64,000 nucleotides of DNA from G965207345 sp965207345 (GCA_965207345.1 OZ242280.1:434001-498000); one strand, 5' to 3'; positions 54,196-63,574 are shown, numbered from the stretch's first letter. Notes: generated from the sequence alone by a model not told the origin. A program made the numbers and translations.

Positions 54196-55068
54196 TTAAA
54201 TCTTAACATAAGATTGTAATACTTTTGATATGTGCATAAGGGTTGGTGCAACTGCTATACCGCACGATTTTAAAGATTTAATTTTATCTTTGGCACTACC
54301 AATACCGTCGCTAATCACAGCGCCAGCATGACCCATTCTTCTACCAGTTGGTGCGGTTATGCCGGCAATATAGGCAACCACTGGTTTTGAAATATGTGCT
54401 TTGATATATTCTGCGGCTCTTTGTTCACTATCACCGCCAATCTCGCCAATAAGTATAATAGCCTCTGTTTGATTATCTTGTTCAAATAATTCCAAACAAC
54501 AAATAAAATCAATACCGCCAATTGGATCTCCGCCAATACCGATGCAAGTACTTTGCCCTAAGCCTGTTTTTGTAGTTTGATGTATTGCTTCATAAGTTAG
54601 TGTTCCAGAACGGGAAATTATGCCAATTTTTCCTTTTTTGTGGATGTTAGCAGGCATAATGCCTAATTTACATTTATCTGGGGTGATAACACCTGGACAA
54701 TTCGGACCTATTAATATGCTACAACTACCCTTTAAAACTGCGCTGACTTTTAACATATCTTGAACAGGAATACCTTCTGTAATACAAGCAATTATTTCAA
54801 TCTCTGCCTCAATTGCCTCTAAAATGGAGTCGCAAGCAAAAGCAGGTGGCACATAAATCATAGATGCATTCGCATTTGTTTCACGCACAGCTTGTTTAAC
54901 AGTGTTAAATACAGGTTTTCCTAGATGAACCTGCCCGCCCTTATTTGGCGTAATACCGCCAACAAAATTTGTGCCGTAACGAATACTTTGCTCGGAATGA
55001 AAACTCCCTTGTCTACCAGTAAAGCCTTGACAAATAACACGAGTGGTCTCGTCAATTAATATGCTCAT
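54196..55068 (-). CDS. sucD: Succinyl-CoA synthetase alpha subunit
   Basis: SucD binds CoA and carries the phospho-histidine in the TCA-cycle interconversion of succinyl-CoA and succinate. The N-terminus M-S-I-L-I-D-E-T-T-R-V-I-C-Q-G-F-T-G aligns with E. coli when the ATG at 55068 is used; an ATG two codons earlier is also possible. The CoA fold G-F-T-G-R-Q-G-S-F-H, G-P-N-C-P-G near residue 123 and active-site G-H-A-G-A-V-I near 246 are intact. Length 290. The start lies within the last codons of sucC (17-bp overlap), giving coupled expression of the two subunits. Confidence 0.97.
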   Translation of the reverse strand: MSILIDETTRVICQGFTGRQGSFHSEQSIRYGTNFVGGITPNKGGQVHLGKPVFNTVKQAVRETNANASMIYVPPAFACDSILEAIEAEIEIIACITEGIPVQDMLKVSAVLKGSCSILIGPNCPGVITPDKCKLGIMPANIHKKGKIGIISRSGTLTYEAIHQTTKTGLGQSTCIGIGGDPIGGIDFICCLELFEQDNQTEAIILIGEIGGDSEQRAAEYIKAHISKPVVAYIAGITAPTGRRMGHAGAVISDGIGSAKDKIKSLKSCGIAVAPTLMHISKVLQSYVKI

Positions 55069-56221
55069 ACTCACTAAGTGTAATCACTTTTTTTGTAGCC
55101 AGTATTAAGTCAGCTTGCGTTTCAATATTGTAAGGACTATTCTCAAGCATTAAAAGCGCTTTTTTTGCATTTGTACCTTCAAGGCGAACTACAATAGGCA
55201 CGCTTGGTGTTAAAATTTCAAATGCACGTAAAATTCCTGTTGCAATTAAATCACAACGCACAATACCGCCAAAAATATTGACGAGTATAGCAGCTAACTT
55301 TTTACTTTCAGTCATAATTTCAAATGCCTTGGCAACTTTTTCTGCTGTAGCATTTCCGCCAATATCTAGAAAATTTGCAGGACTACCGCCATAATAATCA
55401 ATTAAATCCATTGTCGCCATTGCTAAGCCTGCGCCATTTACCATACAACCAATATCACCATCAAGTCTGATATAACTTAGTTTATATGCCTCTGCTCGTG
55501 CGCTAATATTGCCATTATCATTCTTAAACGCTAAAATATCTTGATTGCGGTAAAGCGCATTATCATCAAATTCCATTTTTGCATCTAAAGCTAATAATTC
55601 GCTACTCTGTGTGATAACCAGCGGATTAATCTCCATTAAGATTAAATCTTTTTCAATAAATAGACGATATAAATTTTTAAGCATTTGACTAAATAATATT
55701 CGCATTTTGTCAGGAATACTAAGCATAAAACTAATCTGACGACACTGATAATCTGCAAGCCCAATACATAAATTAATGAATGTTTTACTGATAAATTCTG
55801 GTGATTTTTTAGCAATTTCTTCAATATTTACACCGCCTTTAGTTGATGCAAGTATGATGATTTTTCGAGTGCTTCTATCAATTAAAAAACTAATATAAAG
55901 CTCGGTAATGATATTTTGTTTAATTTCAATTAAAACCTCTCTAACAACTAAGCCATTTTTATCGGTTTGCGCTGTCGTTAATTTTTGATTTATTAAATTT
56001 TTAGCTGCCAGAATGACTTCGCCCACATGATTACAAAAAACAATACCGCCACTTTTAGCGCGCCCGCCCGCGTGAACCTGCGCCTTGACTACCCAGCTAT
56101 TACCGCCTAAATCTTTTAAAGCATCCTTAATTCCATGGACACTTCTAACAACAATACCGCGCGGGTGTGCAATTTGATATTTGCTTAATAGCGCTTTTGC
56201 TTGATATTCGTGTATGTGCAC
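55052..56221 (-). CDS. sucC: Succinyl-CoA synthetase beta subunit
   Basis: SucC holds the ATP-grasp site. The start is GTG at 56221 (M-H-I-H-E-Y-Q-A-K), aligning with the E. coli N-terminus. W-V-V-K-A-Q-V-H-A-G-G-R-A-K-S-G-G near residue 43, L-M-E-I-N-P-L-V near 195, N-G-A-G-L-A-M-A-T-M-D near 260, N-F-L-D-I-G-G-N-A near 283 and I-F-G-G-I-V-R-C-D near 318 are present. Length 389 is standard. Residues ~95-190 look more diverged than is usual (many isoleucines and lysines), in line with AT-biased drift. efp is divergent, 94 bp away. Confidence 0.97.
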   Translation of the reverse strand: MHIHEYQAKALLSKYQIAHPRGIVVRSVHGIKDALKDLGGNSWVVKAQVHAGGRAKSGGIVFCNHVGEVILAAKNLINQKLTTAQTDKNGLVVREVLIEIKQNIITELYISFLIDRSTRKIIILASTKGGVNIEEIAKKSPEFISKTFINLCIGLADYQCRQISFMLSIPDKMRILFSQMLKNLYRLFIEKDLILMEINPLVITQSSELLALDAKMEFDDNALYRNQDILAFKNDNGNISARAEAYKLSYIRLDGDIGCMVNGAGLAMATMDLIDYYGGSPANFLDIGGNATAEKVAKAFEIMTESKKLAAILVNIFGGIVRCDLIATGILRAFEILTPSVPIVVRLEGTNAKKALLMLENSPYNIETQADLILATKKVITLSEYEHIN

Positions 56222-56315
56222 TTAATTTTCGTTAAAATAACCTATTTTGATAAATTTTAGCATTATTACAAACTTGTTACTACGTAAGAAATTTTATTAC
56301 CCTCTATTCTTTATT

Positions 56316-56879
56316 ATGGCAAACTACAACACAAACCAATTTAAAAATGGTCTTAAACTTATCTTAGATGGCAATCCATGTAGCATTGTTGAAAATAATA
56401 TTGTCAAGCCAGGCAAGGGACAAGCATTTAATAGAGTGAAATTTAAAGATTTAATTAATGGCAGGGTTTTAGAAAAAACCTTTAAATCTGGCGAATCCTT
56501 AGAAGGTGCTAATGTGCAAGAGATTGAAATGCAATATCTATATAATGATGGCAAAGAATGGTATTTTATGGATATAAAATCTTATGACCAATACTCTTTG
56601 AGAGCTGATGTGCTTTCTGAGACTAAATTATGGCTGGTTGAGCAAGATATGTGTGTGATTGTGCTTTGGAATGAATGTCCCATTTCAGTCACCCCGCCTA
56701 ATCATGTGATGCTAGAGGTTATTGACACCGACCCTGGTTTAAAAGGTGATACTGCTGGCACAGGTGGTAAACCCGCCACTATGAATACAGGTGCAGTTGT
56801 GCGCGTGCCGCTTTTTATCAATATTGGTGATAAAATCAAAGTAGATACCCGCACAAAAGAATATATAGGCAGGGCTTGA
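56316..56879 (+). CDS. efp: Elongation factor P
   Basis: EF-P relieves ribosome stalling at polyproline. The ATG at 56316 is used because it gives the conserved M-A-N-Y-N-T-N-Q-F start and puts the modified lysine at K34 in K-P-G-K-G-Q-A, as in E. coli; a longer frame from 56247 is open but not conserved. S-V-T-P-P-N-H-V and V-D-T-R-T-K-E-Y are in place, and so is the D-T-D-P-G-L-K-G-D-T-A-G-T-G-G-K-P-A-T block. At 187 residues it is standard. The EpmA gene that lysylates K34 lies 903 bp downstream on the same strand. No EpmB gene is in the window. Confidence 0.97.
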   Translation: MANYNTNQFKNGLKLILDGNPCSIVENNIVKPGKGQAFNRVKFKDLINGRVLEKTFKSGESLEGANVQEIEMQYLYNDGKEWYFMDIKSYDQYSLRADVLSETKLWLVEQDMCVIVLWNECPISVTPPNHVMLEVIDTDPGLKGDTAGTGGKPATMNTGAVVRVPLFINIGDKIKVDTRTKEYIGRA

Positions 56880-57215
56880 TAGTCAAAAGATGGTGTTATG
56901 TTATTCTAGAACATTAAAATATTTTTCTTATAAAACAAAACTAGCAAATGATATTGAATAATAAATATCATTATTGCTACTTAGCGCATACCATCTGGTT
57001 TCACACAAATAGAAATTGCTCTGCCCAAACTGATATAAATTAAACTAAGTAAGACTATAAGGAGCAAATAGCTTTATCAGAACTGCTGAAACAATGACTG
57101 TCAATTTAGCTTTATTGGTTACATTAAATATGATATTTTAAGTGCTAAATATAAATTGGATACAAATACCCCAGTGTAAATATTTCGGGTTATAATAATT
57201 GGAATTAGCAGAAAT

Positions 57216-57302
57216 ATGAAGAGAATTCACCTTATAGCAATTACTTTAATAATATTTATTACTTTTGGCATTTTTACAGCAGTACATTTTGAAGAAAAAT
57301 AG
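57216..57302 (+). CDS. Possible 28-residue membrane peptide
   Basis: ATG 57216 to TAG 57300-57302 encodes M-K-R-I-H-L-I-A-I-T-L-I-I-F, then a hydrophobic helix of ~18 residues and a charged tail F-E-E-K. It has the shape of a single-pass small membrane protein. No clear ribosome-binding site is seen and hydrophobic ORFs arise easily in AT-rich DNA. Confidence 0.2.
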   Translation: MKRIHLIAITLIIFITFGIFTAVHFEEK

Positions 57303-57381
57303 GAAAATATTGACTATCATTACAAATAATAAAAAGTTGAAAGGCCAAAAGCCGTTTATTACCATTACAAAGATTAAAAGT

Positions 57382-57566
57382 ATGAAATCAAGAATAGTGT
57401 GGATATTTTTTAAAAAGTACTCCCTTTCACAATTGGTATGATCTTAGTTCTGACATCATTAATGTTTTTAGTATATGATAAGTTCTTAATGTTTATGTTT
57501 TATACCATAACAGGCTTTCCAACCCTAATATACGGTACGAATAAATTATTAGAAAAAGAGCAATAA
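57382..57566 (+). pseudogene. Frameshifted small membrane protein remnant
   Basis: ATG 57382 encodes M-K-S-R-I-V-W-I-F-F then leaves frame at a T6A5 run (about 57405-57415). The other frame continues K-V-L-P-F-T-I-G-M-I-L-V-L-T-S-L and ends K-L-L-E-K-E-Q at TAA 57564-57566. Joined, they give a ~60-residue protein with two membrane segments. Either a decayed gene or, from the ATG at 57438, a 42-residue protein. Confidence 0.3.
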
Positions 57567-57781
57567 TAAAAGATACCGTCATCCCAATTATTACACTATT
57601 GCAAAATATTATGTATCCGTTAAAAACTAGAATTTAGGGGTTTAATAGCACTAACTGAGGAGGGCAACTCCAGATTCGGGCGGGTATATAATATATTCAT
57701 GGCCACACAATATTCTTTACACAATTTTATAGGATTCCCTACCTTGGAGAAGATATACTTAAAATATAGAAAAATGAATGG

Positions 57782-58687
57782 ATGCCAAATTTAATAAGAC
57801 AAAATCTAAAACATTGGGCTGACTTTATTAAAATAACGCGCGCTTTTTTTGATAGTTTAGGTTTATTAGAAGTAAAGACACCCATCTTGTCACCCGAGGC
57901 AAATAGCGATGTTTATATTGACAGTATTGCAGTTAGTGTCAATCGTAGCCTAGAAAAAATACCAAAATATTATTATTTACACACTTCGCCTGAATTAGCG
58001 ATGAAAGCACTGATTGCAAAAGGTAGCGGTGATATTTATCAAATATGCCCTGTTTTTAGAGATAATGAATATGGTAACCTTAATTACAATGAATTTATCA
58101 TGCTTGAATGGTATCGCCTTAATTTTGATATGCAACAGCTGATAAATGAAGTTATTTCACTTAGCAAAATACTCCTGCCAGGACAAAAAGTAACATGTTT
58201 ATCTTATTGTGATATTTTTATTAACTTGGCACAACTAGATATTTTCTCAATGAATCTATCTGCCTTAAAACATAGCGCAAAAACTTATGGACTTAGCTAC
58301 AATAAGTGTGACATTCAAGATTTACAAACTATGTTATTTATTCATCTCATTGAGCCTAAATTAAAACGCTATGAGGCGCTCATTATTTATGATTATCCTA
58401 AAGAGCAGGCGGCACTTGCAAGAATAAAAAATGGTGTTGCGAAAAGATTTGAGTTTTATTTGAGCGGAATTGAAATCGCAAATGGTTATGAAGAATTACA
58501 AAATCCATCCACTTATAAAGCACGTTTTATGGATGAAATTAAAAAACGCAAATATTTAAAAAAATCCCCTGTGTATCTAAATGATAGTTTTTTAGAACAT
58601 ATTAAAAATGGGTTGCCACCTTGCTCAGGTGTTGCGCTTGGAATGAAACGTTTATATGATGTGATTGAAAAAAATATTGTGAGATAA
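57782..58687 (+). CDS. epmA: EF-P lysyl-transferase EpmA (GenX/PoxA)
   Basis: EpmA is a class II lysyl-tRNA-synthetase-like enzyme without the anticodon-binding domain; it attaches beta-lysine to EF-P K34. At 301 residues it is the expected short form. Class II motif 2 F-R-D-N-E-Y-G-N-L-N-Y-N-E-F near residue 95 and M-L-E-W-Y-R, then Y-L-H-T-S-P-E-L-A-M-K near 60, and motif 3 G-V-A-L-G-M-K-R-L near 281 are present. The I-E-I-A-N-G-Y-E-E-L segment near 229 is the EpmA counterpart of the lysine pocket. ATG at 57782. It shares orientation with efp. EpmB, which supplies beta-lysine, is not nearby. Confidence 0.93.
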   Translation: MPNLIRQNLKHWADFIKITRAFFDSLGLLEVKTPILSPEANSDVYIDSIAVSVNRSLEKIPKYYYLHTSPELAMKALIAKGSGDIYQICPVFRDNEYGNLNYNEFIMLEWYRLNFDMQQLINEVISLSKILLPGQKVTCLSYCDIFINLAQLDIFSMNLSALKHSAKTYGLSYNKCDIQDLQTMLFIHLIEPKLKRYEALIIYDYPKEQAALARIKNGVAKRFEFYLSGIEIANGYEELQNPSTYKARFMDEIKKRKYLKKSPVYLNDSFLEHIKNGLPPCSGVALGMKRLYDVIEKNIVR

Positions 58688-58772
58688 AAAATAGGTAAAA
58701 TAAATAACAAATCACAAAAATATGATAATCTGATAATATATATTTGACTGCTTTATATTAAGATAAAATAGT

Positions 58773-58799
58773 ATGAGTTTATCAACAAAAAACCAGTGA
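58773..58799 (+). CDS. Possible 8-codon leader ORF overlapping the Sel1 gene start
   Basis: ATG 58773 encodes M-S-L-S-T-K-N-Q and its TGA (58797-58799) overlaps the GTG start (58796-58798) of the Sel1-repeat gene by two bases. Such an arrangement lets ribosomes finishing the leader restart at once. It could also be chance in a short window. Confidence 0.25.
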   Translation: MSLSTKNQ

Positions 58800-60736
58800 A
58801 TACAATTTTATTATCGTCTTTACTATTTTTCATCGTATCAAACTATACTTATGCTTTGCAATTACTTAAAACTAAAAGCAGCCATGATGAGGTAATGCAG
58901 TTACCCTCTTCGCCCAAAGAGAATTCTGTTGTAACTAAGGGTGATATTGTCAAGCAATTAACAAAATCTGCAAGACAAAATAATGTGCGTGCACAATTTA
59001 GTTTAGGTAATATGTATTACCATGGAATTAATGTTAAAAAAAATTACAAAATAGCATTCTACTGGTATATGCAGGTTGCAGATGCTGGTTATGCTTCTGC
59101 ACAATTTAATGTAGCAAACAGTTATTATAATAGTGTTGGTGTTAAAAAAAATTTAGCAAACGCACGCGCTTGGTATCAAAAGGCAGCAGAGCAGAATTTT
59201 GCTCCTGCGCAATATAATTTAGCCATGATGTATCAACGTGGTGGAGGTGGTGCTAAGGATAGAGAAAAAGCAAAATTTTGGCTAGAAAAGGCGGTGCAAA
59301 AGCACAATACTAAAGCACAATTTCATCTTGCTAAGTTACTTGAAGAAGATGAACAAAATGACCGAGCATTAACGCTTTACTTAGCATCAGCAAAAAGTAA
59401 ATTTGTGTTGGCACAATATGAATTAGCACGTATTTATCGCATCGGAAGGCTGGTTGAAAAAAATGATACAACTGCTTTGGAGTGGGCACTAAAAGCAGCT
59501 AAACAAAACTATGCACCAGCACAACATCTAGCTGGGGTGATTTATCGTAAAGGCAATATTAAACACGATAACAAACAATCTATTTATTGGTATAAGCGCG
59601 CAGCACAGAATGGTAACAGCGCAGCACAACATAATTTAGCAACACTTTATTTCAAAGGAGAAGGCGTAGCTCGCAATTTGAAAACATCCATCAAGTGGTT
59701 TAGAAAGTCGGCTGAGCAAGGCTTTGCGCCTGCTCAGTATAGTTTAGGACTTAGATATTTAGGGGGCATGGGTGTTGAGAAAAATTTTCTAAAAGCAGCA
59801 GATTTATTTCGTAAAGCTGCTAAACAAGGCAACAGTAATGCACAATATAGTCTAGCACTTAGATATCAACTAGGTCAAGGCGTAGAAAAAAATCCTAAGC
59901 GTGCACTTTACTGGTACAAAAAAGCGGCTAAAAGTGGTAATACAGAAGCTAAACATTACTTAGCTAGCTATTTATTAACAGACGATACTACTGAAAAAAA
60001 TACTGCTTTAGCGCTTTCTATGATAGTTAATCTTGCTGAAAAAAAACATCCTCCAGAAATTGAGAAATTAAAACCCCTAACAAAAGAGAACGTATCATTA
60101 ATCACTCATCAAAACCCAAAAACTACTAGTCTAAAAACTATCAGCACACATACCATCAAAAAATCTAAACTAGCACAAGCACTAAATTTCAATTCTACTA
60201 TTCAAACTAGAACAAATAATTTAGCAAATGATTTATTTGAACGTATTGTCAATGAAAATTATCCAAACACAGATGCACAAGCAAAACCGCCACTAAAAAC
60301 AATAAAAAACCACGATAAAGCATTAACAAAGCAGATAATACCATATCTAAACCAAGAGTCTAATAATGGACAAAATAGTGAAAATTTCTCAAGCCTAACT
60401 GATTCAACTCACATTGTTAATGCAAATATTGTCGAGCAATTAAAAATGTCAGCAATGGAGGACAATGTCTTAGCACAATACAATCTAGCTCTATTATACT
60501 ATACAGGGCAATTTGTTCCCAAAGACAGGGAAGAGTCTTTTTACTGGGTAAAACGCTCGGCTGAACTTGGTTTTGCTGAAGCGCAAAACAGTATTGCTGT
60601 AATGTATAGCGTTGGAGATGGTGTTAGCAAAGATTTAGTTAAGGCGAAACACTGGGCAGAAAAAAGTGCTACTAACGGTAATTTTAAAGCAAAAATATTT
60701 TTATCTAAAATGGTAAATAAAATAAATAATAAGTAA
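58796..60736 (+). CDS. Secreted Sel1-like repeat protein
   Basis: GTG at 58796 begins a signal peptide (M-N-T-I-L-L-S-S-L-L-F-F, cut near Y-A-L). The mature protein has about nine Sel1-like repeats of ~36 residues from residue ~50 to ~400, with units such as A-Q-Y-N-L-A-x-M-Y and K-A-x-x-W-Y-x-K-A-A. A ~150-residue Lys/Thr/Asn-rich linker follows, then two more repeats (~545-640). Sel1 repeats are alpha-alpha solenoids that bind proteins, often in the periplasm, and are abundant in host-associated gammaproteobacteria. No ligand can be read. A possible leader ORF overlaps its start. The DUF2914 gene follows 26 bp later. Confidence 0.88.
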   Translation: MNTILLSSLLFFIVSNYTYALQLLKTKSSHDEVMQLPSSPKENSVVTKGDIVKQLTKSARQNNVRAQFSLGNMYYHGINVKKNYKIAFYWYMQVADAGYASAQFNVANSYYNSVGVKKNLANARAWYQKAAEQNFAPAQYNLAMMYQRGGGGAKDREKAKFWLEKAVQKHNTKAQFHLAKLLEEDEQNDRALTLYLASAKSKFVLAQYELARIYRIGRLVEKNDTTALEWALKAAKQNYAPAQHLAGVIYRKGNIKHDNKQSIYWYKRAAQNGNSAAQHNLATLYFKGEGVARNLKTSIKWFRKSAEQGFAPAQYSLGLRYLGGMGVEKNFLKAADLFRKAAKQGNSNAQYSLALRYQLGQGVEKNPKRALYWYKKAAKSGNTEAKHYLASYLLTDDTTEKNTALALSMIVNLAEKKHPPEIEKLKPLTKENVSLITHQNPKTTSLKTISTHTIKKSKLAQALNFNSTIQTRTNNLANDLFERIVNENYPNTDAQAKPPLKTIKNHDKALTKQIIPYLNQESNNGQNSENFSSLTDSTHIVNANIVEQLKMSAMEDNVLAQYNLALLYYTGQFVPKDREESFYWVKRSAELGFAEAQNSIAVMYSVGDGVSKDLVKAKHWAEKSATNGNFKAKIFLSKMVNKINNK

Positions 60737-60762
60737 TAAATTTTGACATAAGATTACCATCA

Positions 60763-61383
60763 ATGAATAAAACAATGAATCTGTTCTCAATTATTATATT
60801 TCTGACTAGCATTATTATTACTATTTGGCACAATACAAGCAGTGGCAACTTTATGGAAAATTTTGAAAAAGATTCTAAAATAATAAATCAGATGCCAGAA
60901 TTTATCGCAACTGAAGCTGGCAAAGAAAAAAAAGTGATGTCCGTTTTAGGCAATGATGCGGTTAAGAATACGATAATTTATTCACAATCCCTAGCTCAAA
61001 ATATAAATATTACTGACACAAAAAGAAATATCATGAATACAGAATGGCCGCACCCTAATATCTCACATGCGCTTTTTGCAAAAGCAATTGATAATAGAGA
61101 GCCTCAAGGTGTTATTACAACTGTTGATAATCGCCTTAGAAAAATTTATTTTTTTACCAATATACGCAATTTAATAGGCAAGGTAATCATACATCGCTGG
61201 CGTTATAAAGGACGTATTATGGCAGAGGTAAAACTTCCTATTGGTGCAGAGCACTGGCGCACATGGTCATCAAAAAATCTGTGGCATACTTGGTTAGGTA
61301 TTTGGACAGTAGAGGTTGTTGACAGCCAGGGCAATATATTATTAACGCGCGCATTTCATTATTATAAGCCAAACAATTATTAA
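60763..61383 (+). CDS. DUF2914 domain protein
   Basis: An N-terminal membrane anchor or signal (~6-22) is followed by ~70 unconserved residues and a C-terminal DUF2914 domain (~95-206). Its pattern is visible: A-I-D-N-R-E-P, I-Y-F-F-T-N-I-R-N-L-I-G-K-V-I-I-H-R-W, then W-R-T-W-S-S-K-N-L and G-I-W-T-V-E-V-V-D-S-Q-G. The family is of unknown function and probably forms a beta-sandwich outside the cytoplasm. ATG at 60763, with a second at 60775 possible. It lies 10 bp before argG, likely one transcript with the Sel1 gene upstream. Confidence 0.82.
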   Translation: MNKTMNLFSIIIFLTSIIITIWHNTSSGNFMENFEKDSKIINQMPEFIATEAGKEKKVMSVLGNDAVKNTIIYSQSLAQNINITDTKRNIMNTEWPHPNISHALFAKAIDNREPQGVITTVDNRLRKIYFFTNIRNLIGKVIIHRWRYKGRIMAEVKLPIGAEHWRTWSSKNLWHTWLGIWTVEVVDSQGNILLTRAFHYYKPNNY

Positions 61384-61393
61384 TTAAAACACA

Positions 61394-62581
61394 ATGAAAA
61401 AAGTTGTACTTGCCTATTCTGGTGGTTTAGATACCAGCATTATCATTAAATATTTGCAGCAAACTTATGGCGTAAAGGTAGTTACTTTCACTGCTGATAT
61501 TGGTCAAAAAGAAGAAATTGAGCCTGCACGAAAAAAAGCAGAAGATATGGGTGTAAAAGAAATTTATATTGAAAATTTATGTGAAGAGTTTGCACGAGAT
61601 TTTGTATTTCCAATGTTTCGAGCAAATGCAATTTATGAAGGGGAATATTTACTTGGAAGCGCAATAGCCCGTCCTTTAATTGCCAAACGTTTGGTAAAAA
61701 TTGCCAGAAAAATTGGTGCAGATACAATTGCTCATGGTGCAACGGGTAAAGGAAATGATCAAGTGCGTTTTGAGCTGAGTGCATATGCCTTAGATGCTAA
61801 TATTAAAATTATTGCACCTTGGCGTGAATGGAATCTTAATTCGCGCGAAAGTTTAATGGCATATGCCAAAAAATATGATATTGAAGTTGGTGAGAAAAAA
61901 CAAAAATTACCTTATTCTATGGATGCAAATTTACTACACACTTCTTATGAAGGCGGTGATTTAGAAGATCCTAACTTTGAACCTAATGAAAAAATGTGGC
62001 GTTTGACAACCGCACCTGAACGTGCGCCTGATGAACCAGAATATTTAACAATTACTTATCAAGAAGGTGATATTGTTGCCATCAATGAAAACCCATTATC
62101 GCCAGCGAATACTATATTATATCTCAATGATATTGCAGGAAAACATGGCATCGGCAGATGCGATATAGTTGAAAATCGTTTTGTTGGTATGAAGTCTCGC
62201 GGCTGCTATGAGACACCAGCAGGCACAATAATGTTAAAAGCACACCGTGCTATAGAATCTCTCACTTTAGATAGGGAATTAGCACATCTAAAAGATGAAT
62301 TGATGCCAAAATATGCACATATGATTTACAACGGTTTTTGGTTTACGCCCGAACGCAAAGCTCTGCAAGCTAGTATTGATATGAGCCAACAAAACGTAAG
62401 TGGCACGGTGCGACTTAAGTTGTATAAAGGCAACCTATATATTGTAGGTAGAGAATCTAAAAATAATAGCCTTTTTAAAGAAAACATCGCTACCTTTGAA
62501 GATGATAGAGGAAGTTATAATCAAGCAGATGCTAAAGGTTTTATTGCATTAAATGCACTTAGATTAAAACTTAAACCATAA
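61394..62581 (+). CDS. argG: Argininosuccinate synthase
   Basis: ArgG joins citrulline and aspartate with ATP in arginine synthesis. The PP-loop Y-S-G-G-L-D-T-S-I is at residues 9-17, and A-H-G-A-T-G-K-G-N-D-Q-V-R-F near residue 114 and the S-M-D-A-N-L-L-H-T-S-Y-E-G-G-D-L-E-D-P block (~176-194) are intact. At 395 residues it is the short (bacterial) type. ATG at 61394. G+C is somewhat higher than in its upstream neighbours, as is usual for conserved enzymes. truB follows 58 bp later, an unusual neighbour, as truB usually follows rbfA or precedes rpsO. Confidence 0.97.
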   Translation: MKKVVLAYSGGLDTSIIIKYLQQTYGVKVVTFTADIGQKEEIEPARKKAEDMGVKEIYIENLCEEFARDFVFPMFRANAIYEGEYLLGSAIARPLIAKRLVKIARKIGADTIAHGATGKGNDQVRFELSAYALDANIKIIAPWREWNLNSRESLMAYAKKYDIEVGEKKQKLPYSMDANLLHTSYEGGDLEDPNFEPNEKMWRLTTAPERAPDEPEYLTITYQEGDIVAINENPLSPANTILYLNDIAGKHGIGRCDIVENRFVGMKSRGCYETPAGTIMLKAHRAIESLTLDRELAHLKDELMPKYAHMIYNGFWFTPERKALQASIDMSQQNVSGTVRLKLYKGNLYIVGRESKNNSLFKENIATFEDDRGSYNQADAKGFIALNALRLKLKP

Positions 62582-62639
62582 AAATAGACAATATATCTTA
62601 AAAAATTCCTCTTATCATAAAAAATAAAAATTTACTATC

Positions 62640-63554
62640 TTGTATCATTTGAATCAAAAGAAAAATACCAATCGTAGAAATATTCATGGTATTGTCTTAG
62701 TTGATAAACCAAAAGGACAAAGTTCAAATGCTATATTACAACAGGTTAGACACTTATTTAACGCAAAAAAAGCAGGGCATACAGGTACTCTAGATCCACT
62801 TGCTTCAGGTATTTTGCCAATTTGTTTTGGCAAAGCAACCAAAATTTCTAAATTTTTATTAGGCACAAATAAACACTATATTACGCTTGCAAAACTTGGG
62901 CAAAAAACCAGTACAGGCGATGCTGAGGGAGAAATTATAGCAACGAGAAATTACAAGTATTTATCAAAAAATATGCTTGAAAGAGTTTTAAAGTCTTTTG
63001 TGGGCGAAATTTGGCAAACACCTCCTATGTATTCAGCACTCAAAAGATTAGGCGTGCCCCTATATAAACTAGCTAGACAAGGCAAAGAGGTGGAGAGAAA
63101 AGCACGTCTTGTTAATATTTTTTCACTTAAACTAATAGATTACAGGCATGGTTTATTAATGCTAGATATGATTTGTTCTAAAGGAACTTATGTGCGAACA
63201 CTAGTTGAAGATATTGGTGATGCACTTGGATGTTATGCCTTTGTGAAAGAACTAAAAAGAACAGGTTTTGCACATTATTGCATTAATCAGAGCGTTGCAT
63301 TAAAAGCTCTGAAAAAAAAACAAAATGATACGTTATTATTAGATAAATTTATTTATCCAATCGAAAGTGCACTTATTTATTATCCATCACTTTATTTGAA
63401 AGAAGAGCAGATGCAAAAAATAAAATATGGACAAAGTGTTTATTACCCATGCACAGCAGGTAAAATATTCAAAATTTTTAGCAAAGAAAAAATTTTTATC
63501 GCAATTGCCTGCTGTCAAGGTAATTATCTTATGCCCAAAAAATTATTTGTTTAA
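62640..63554 (+). CDS. truB: tRNA pseudouridine-55 synthase TruB
   Basis: TruB makes pseudouridine 55 in the T-loop of tRNAs. The D-K-P-K-G-Q-S-S-N motif, H-T-G-T-L-D-P-L-A-S-G with the catalytic aspartate (near residue 52), Y-I-T-L-A-K-L-G-Q-K-T-S-T-G-D-A-E-G near 80, P-P-M-Y-S-A-L-K and the R-T-L-V-E-D-I-G block are all present, as is a C-terminal PUA-like region. No ATG precedes the core; TTG at 62640 is the likely start, with TTG 62649 as alternative, and no clear ribosome-binding site. Length 304. It is not next to rbfA or rpsO here. Confidence 0.92.
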   Translation: MYHLNQKKNTNRRNIHGIVLVDKPKGQSSNAILQQVRHLFNAKKAGHTGTLDPLASGILPICFGKATKISKFLLGTNKHYITLAKLGQKTSTGDAEGEIIATRNYKYLSKNMLERVLKSFVGEIWQTPPMYSALKRLGVPLYKLARQGKEVERKARLVNIFSLKLIDYRHGLLMLDMICSKGTYVRTLVEDIGDALGCYAFVKELKRTGFAHYCINQSVALKALKKKQNDTLLLDKFIYPIESALIYYPSLYLKEEQMQKIKYGQSVYYPCTAGKIFKIFSKEKIFIAIACCQGNYLMPKKLFV

Positions 63555-63574
63555 TCTTAATTAACGCCCTAAGA

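Larger units (their letters stand above)
56880..57781. other. 900-bp intergenic stretch with small and broken ORFs
   Basis: The region between efp and epmA is AT-rich and holds no full-size gene. I see a 28-codon hydrophobic ORF (57216-57302) and a frameshifted small membrane-protein ORF (57382-57566). The first 330 bases and the last 210 bases show no feature I can support, apart from AT-rich promoter-like sequence near 57690. It may be a graveyard of former small genes. Confidence 0.5.

Noticed and set aside
56247..56315. N-terminal extension of EF-P
   Set aside because: The open frame upstream of the ATG at 56316 is not conserved in the family, and using it would move the modified lysine away from position 34.
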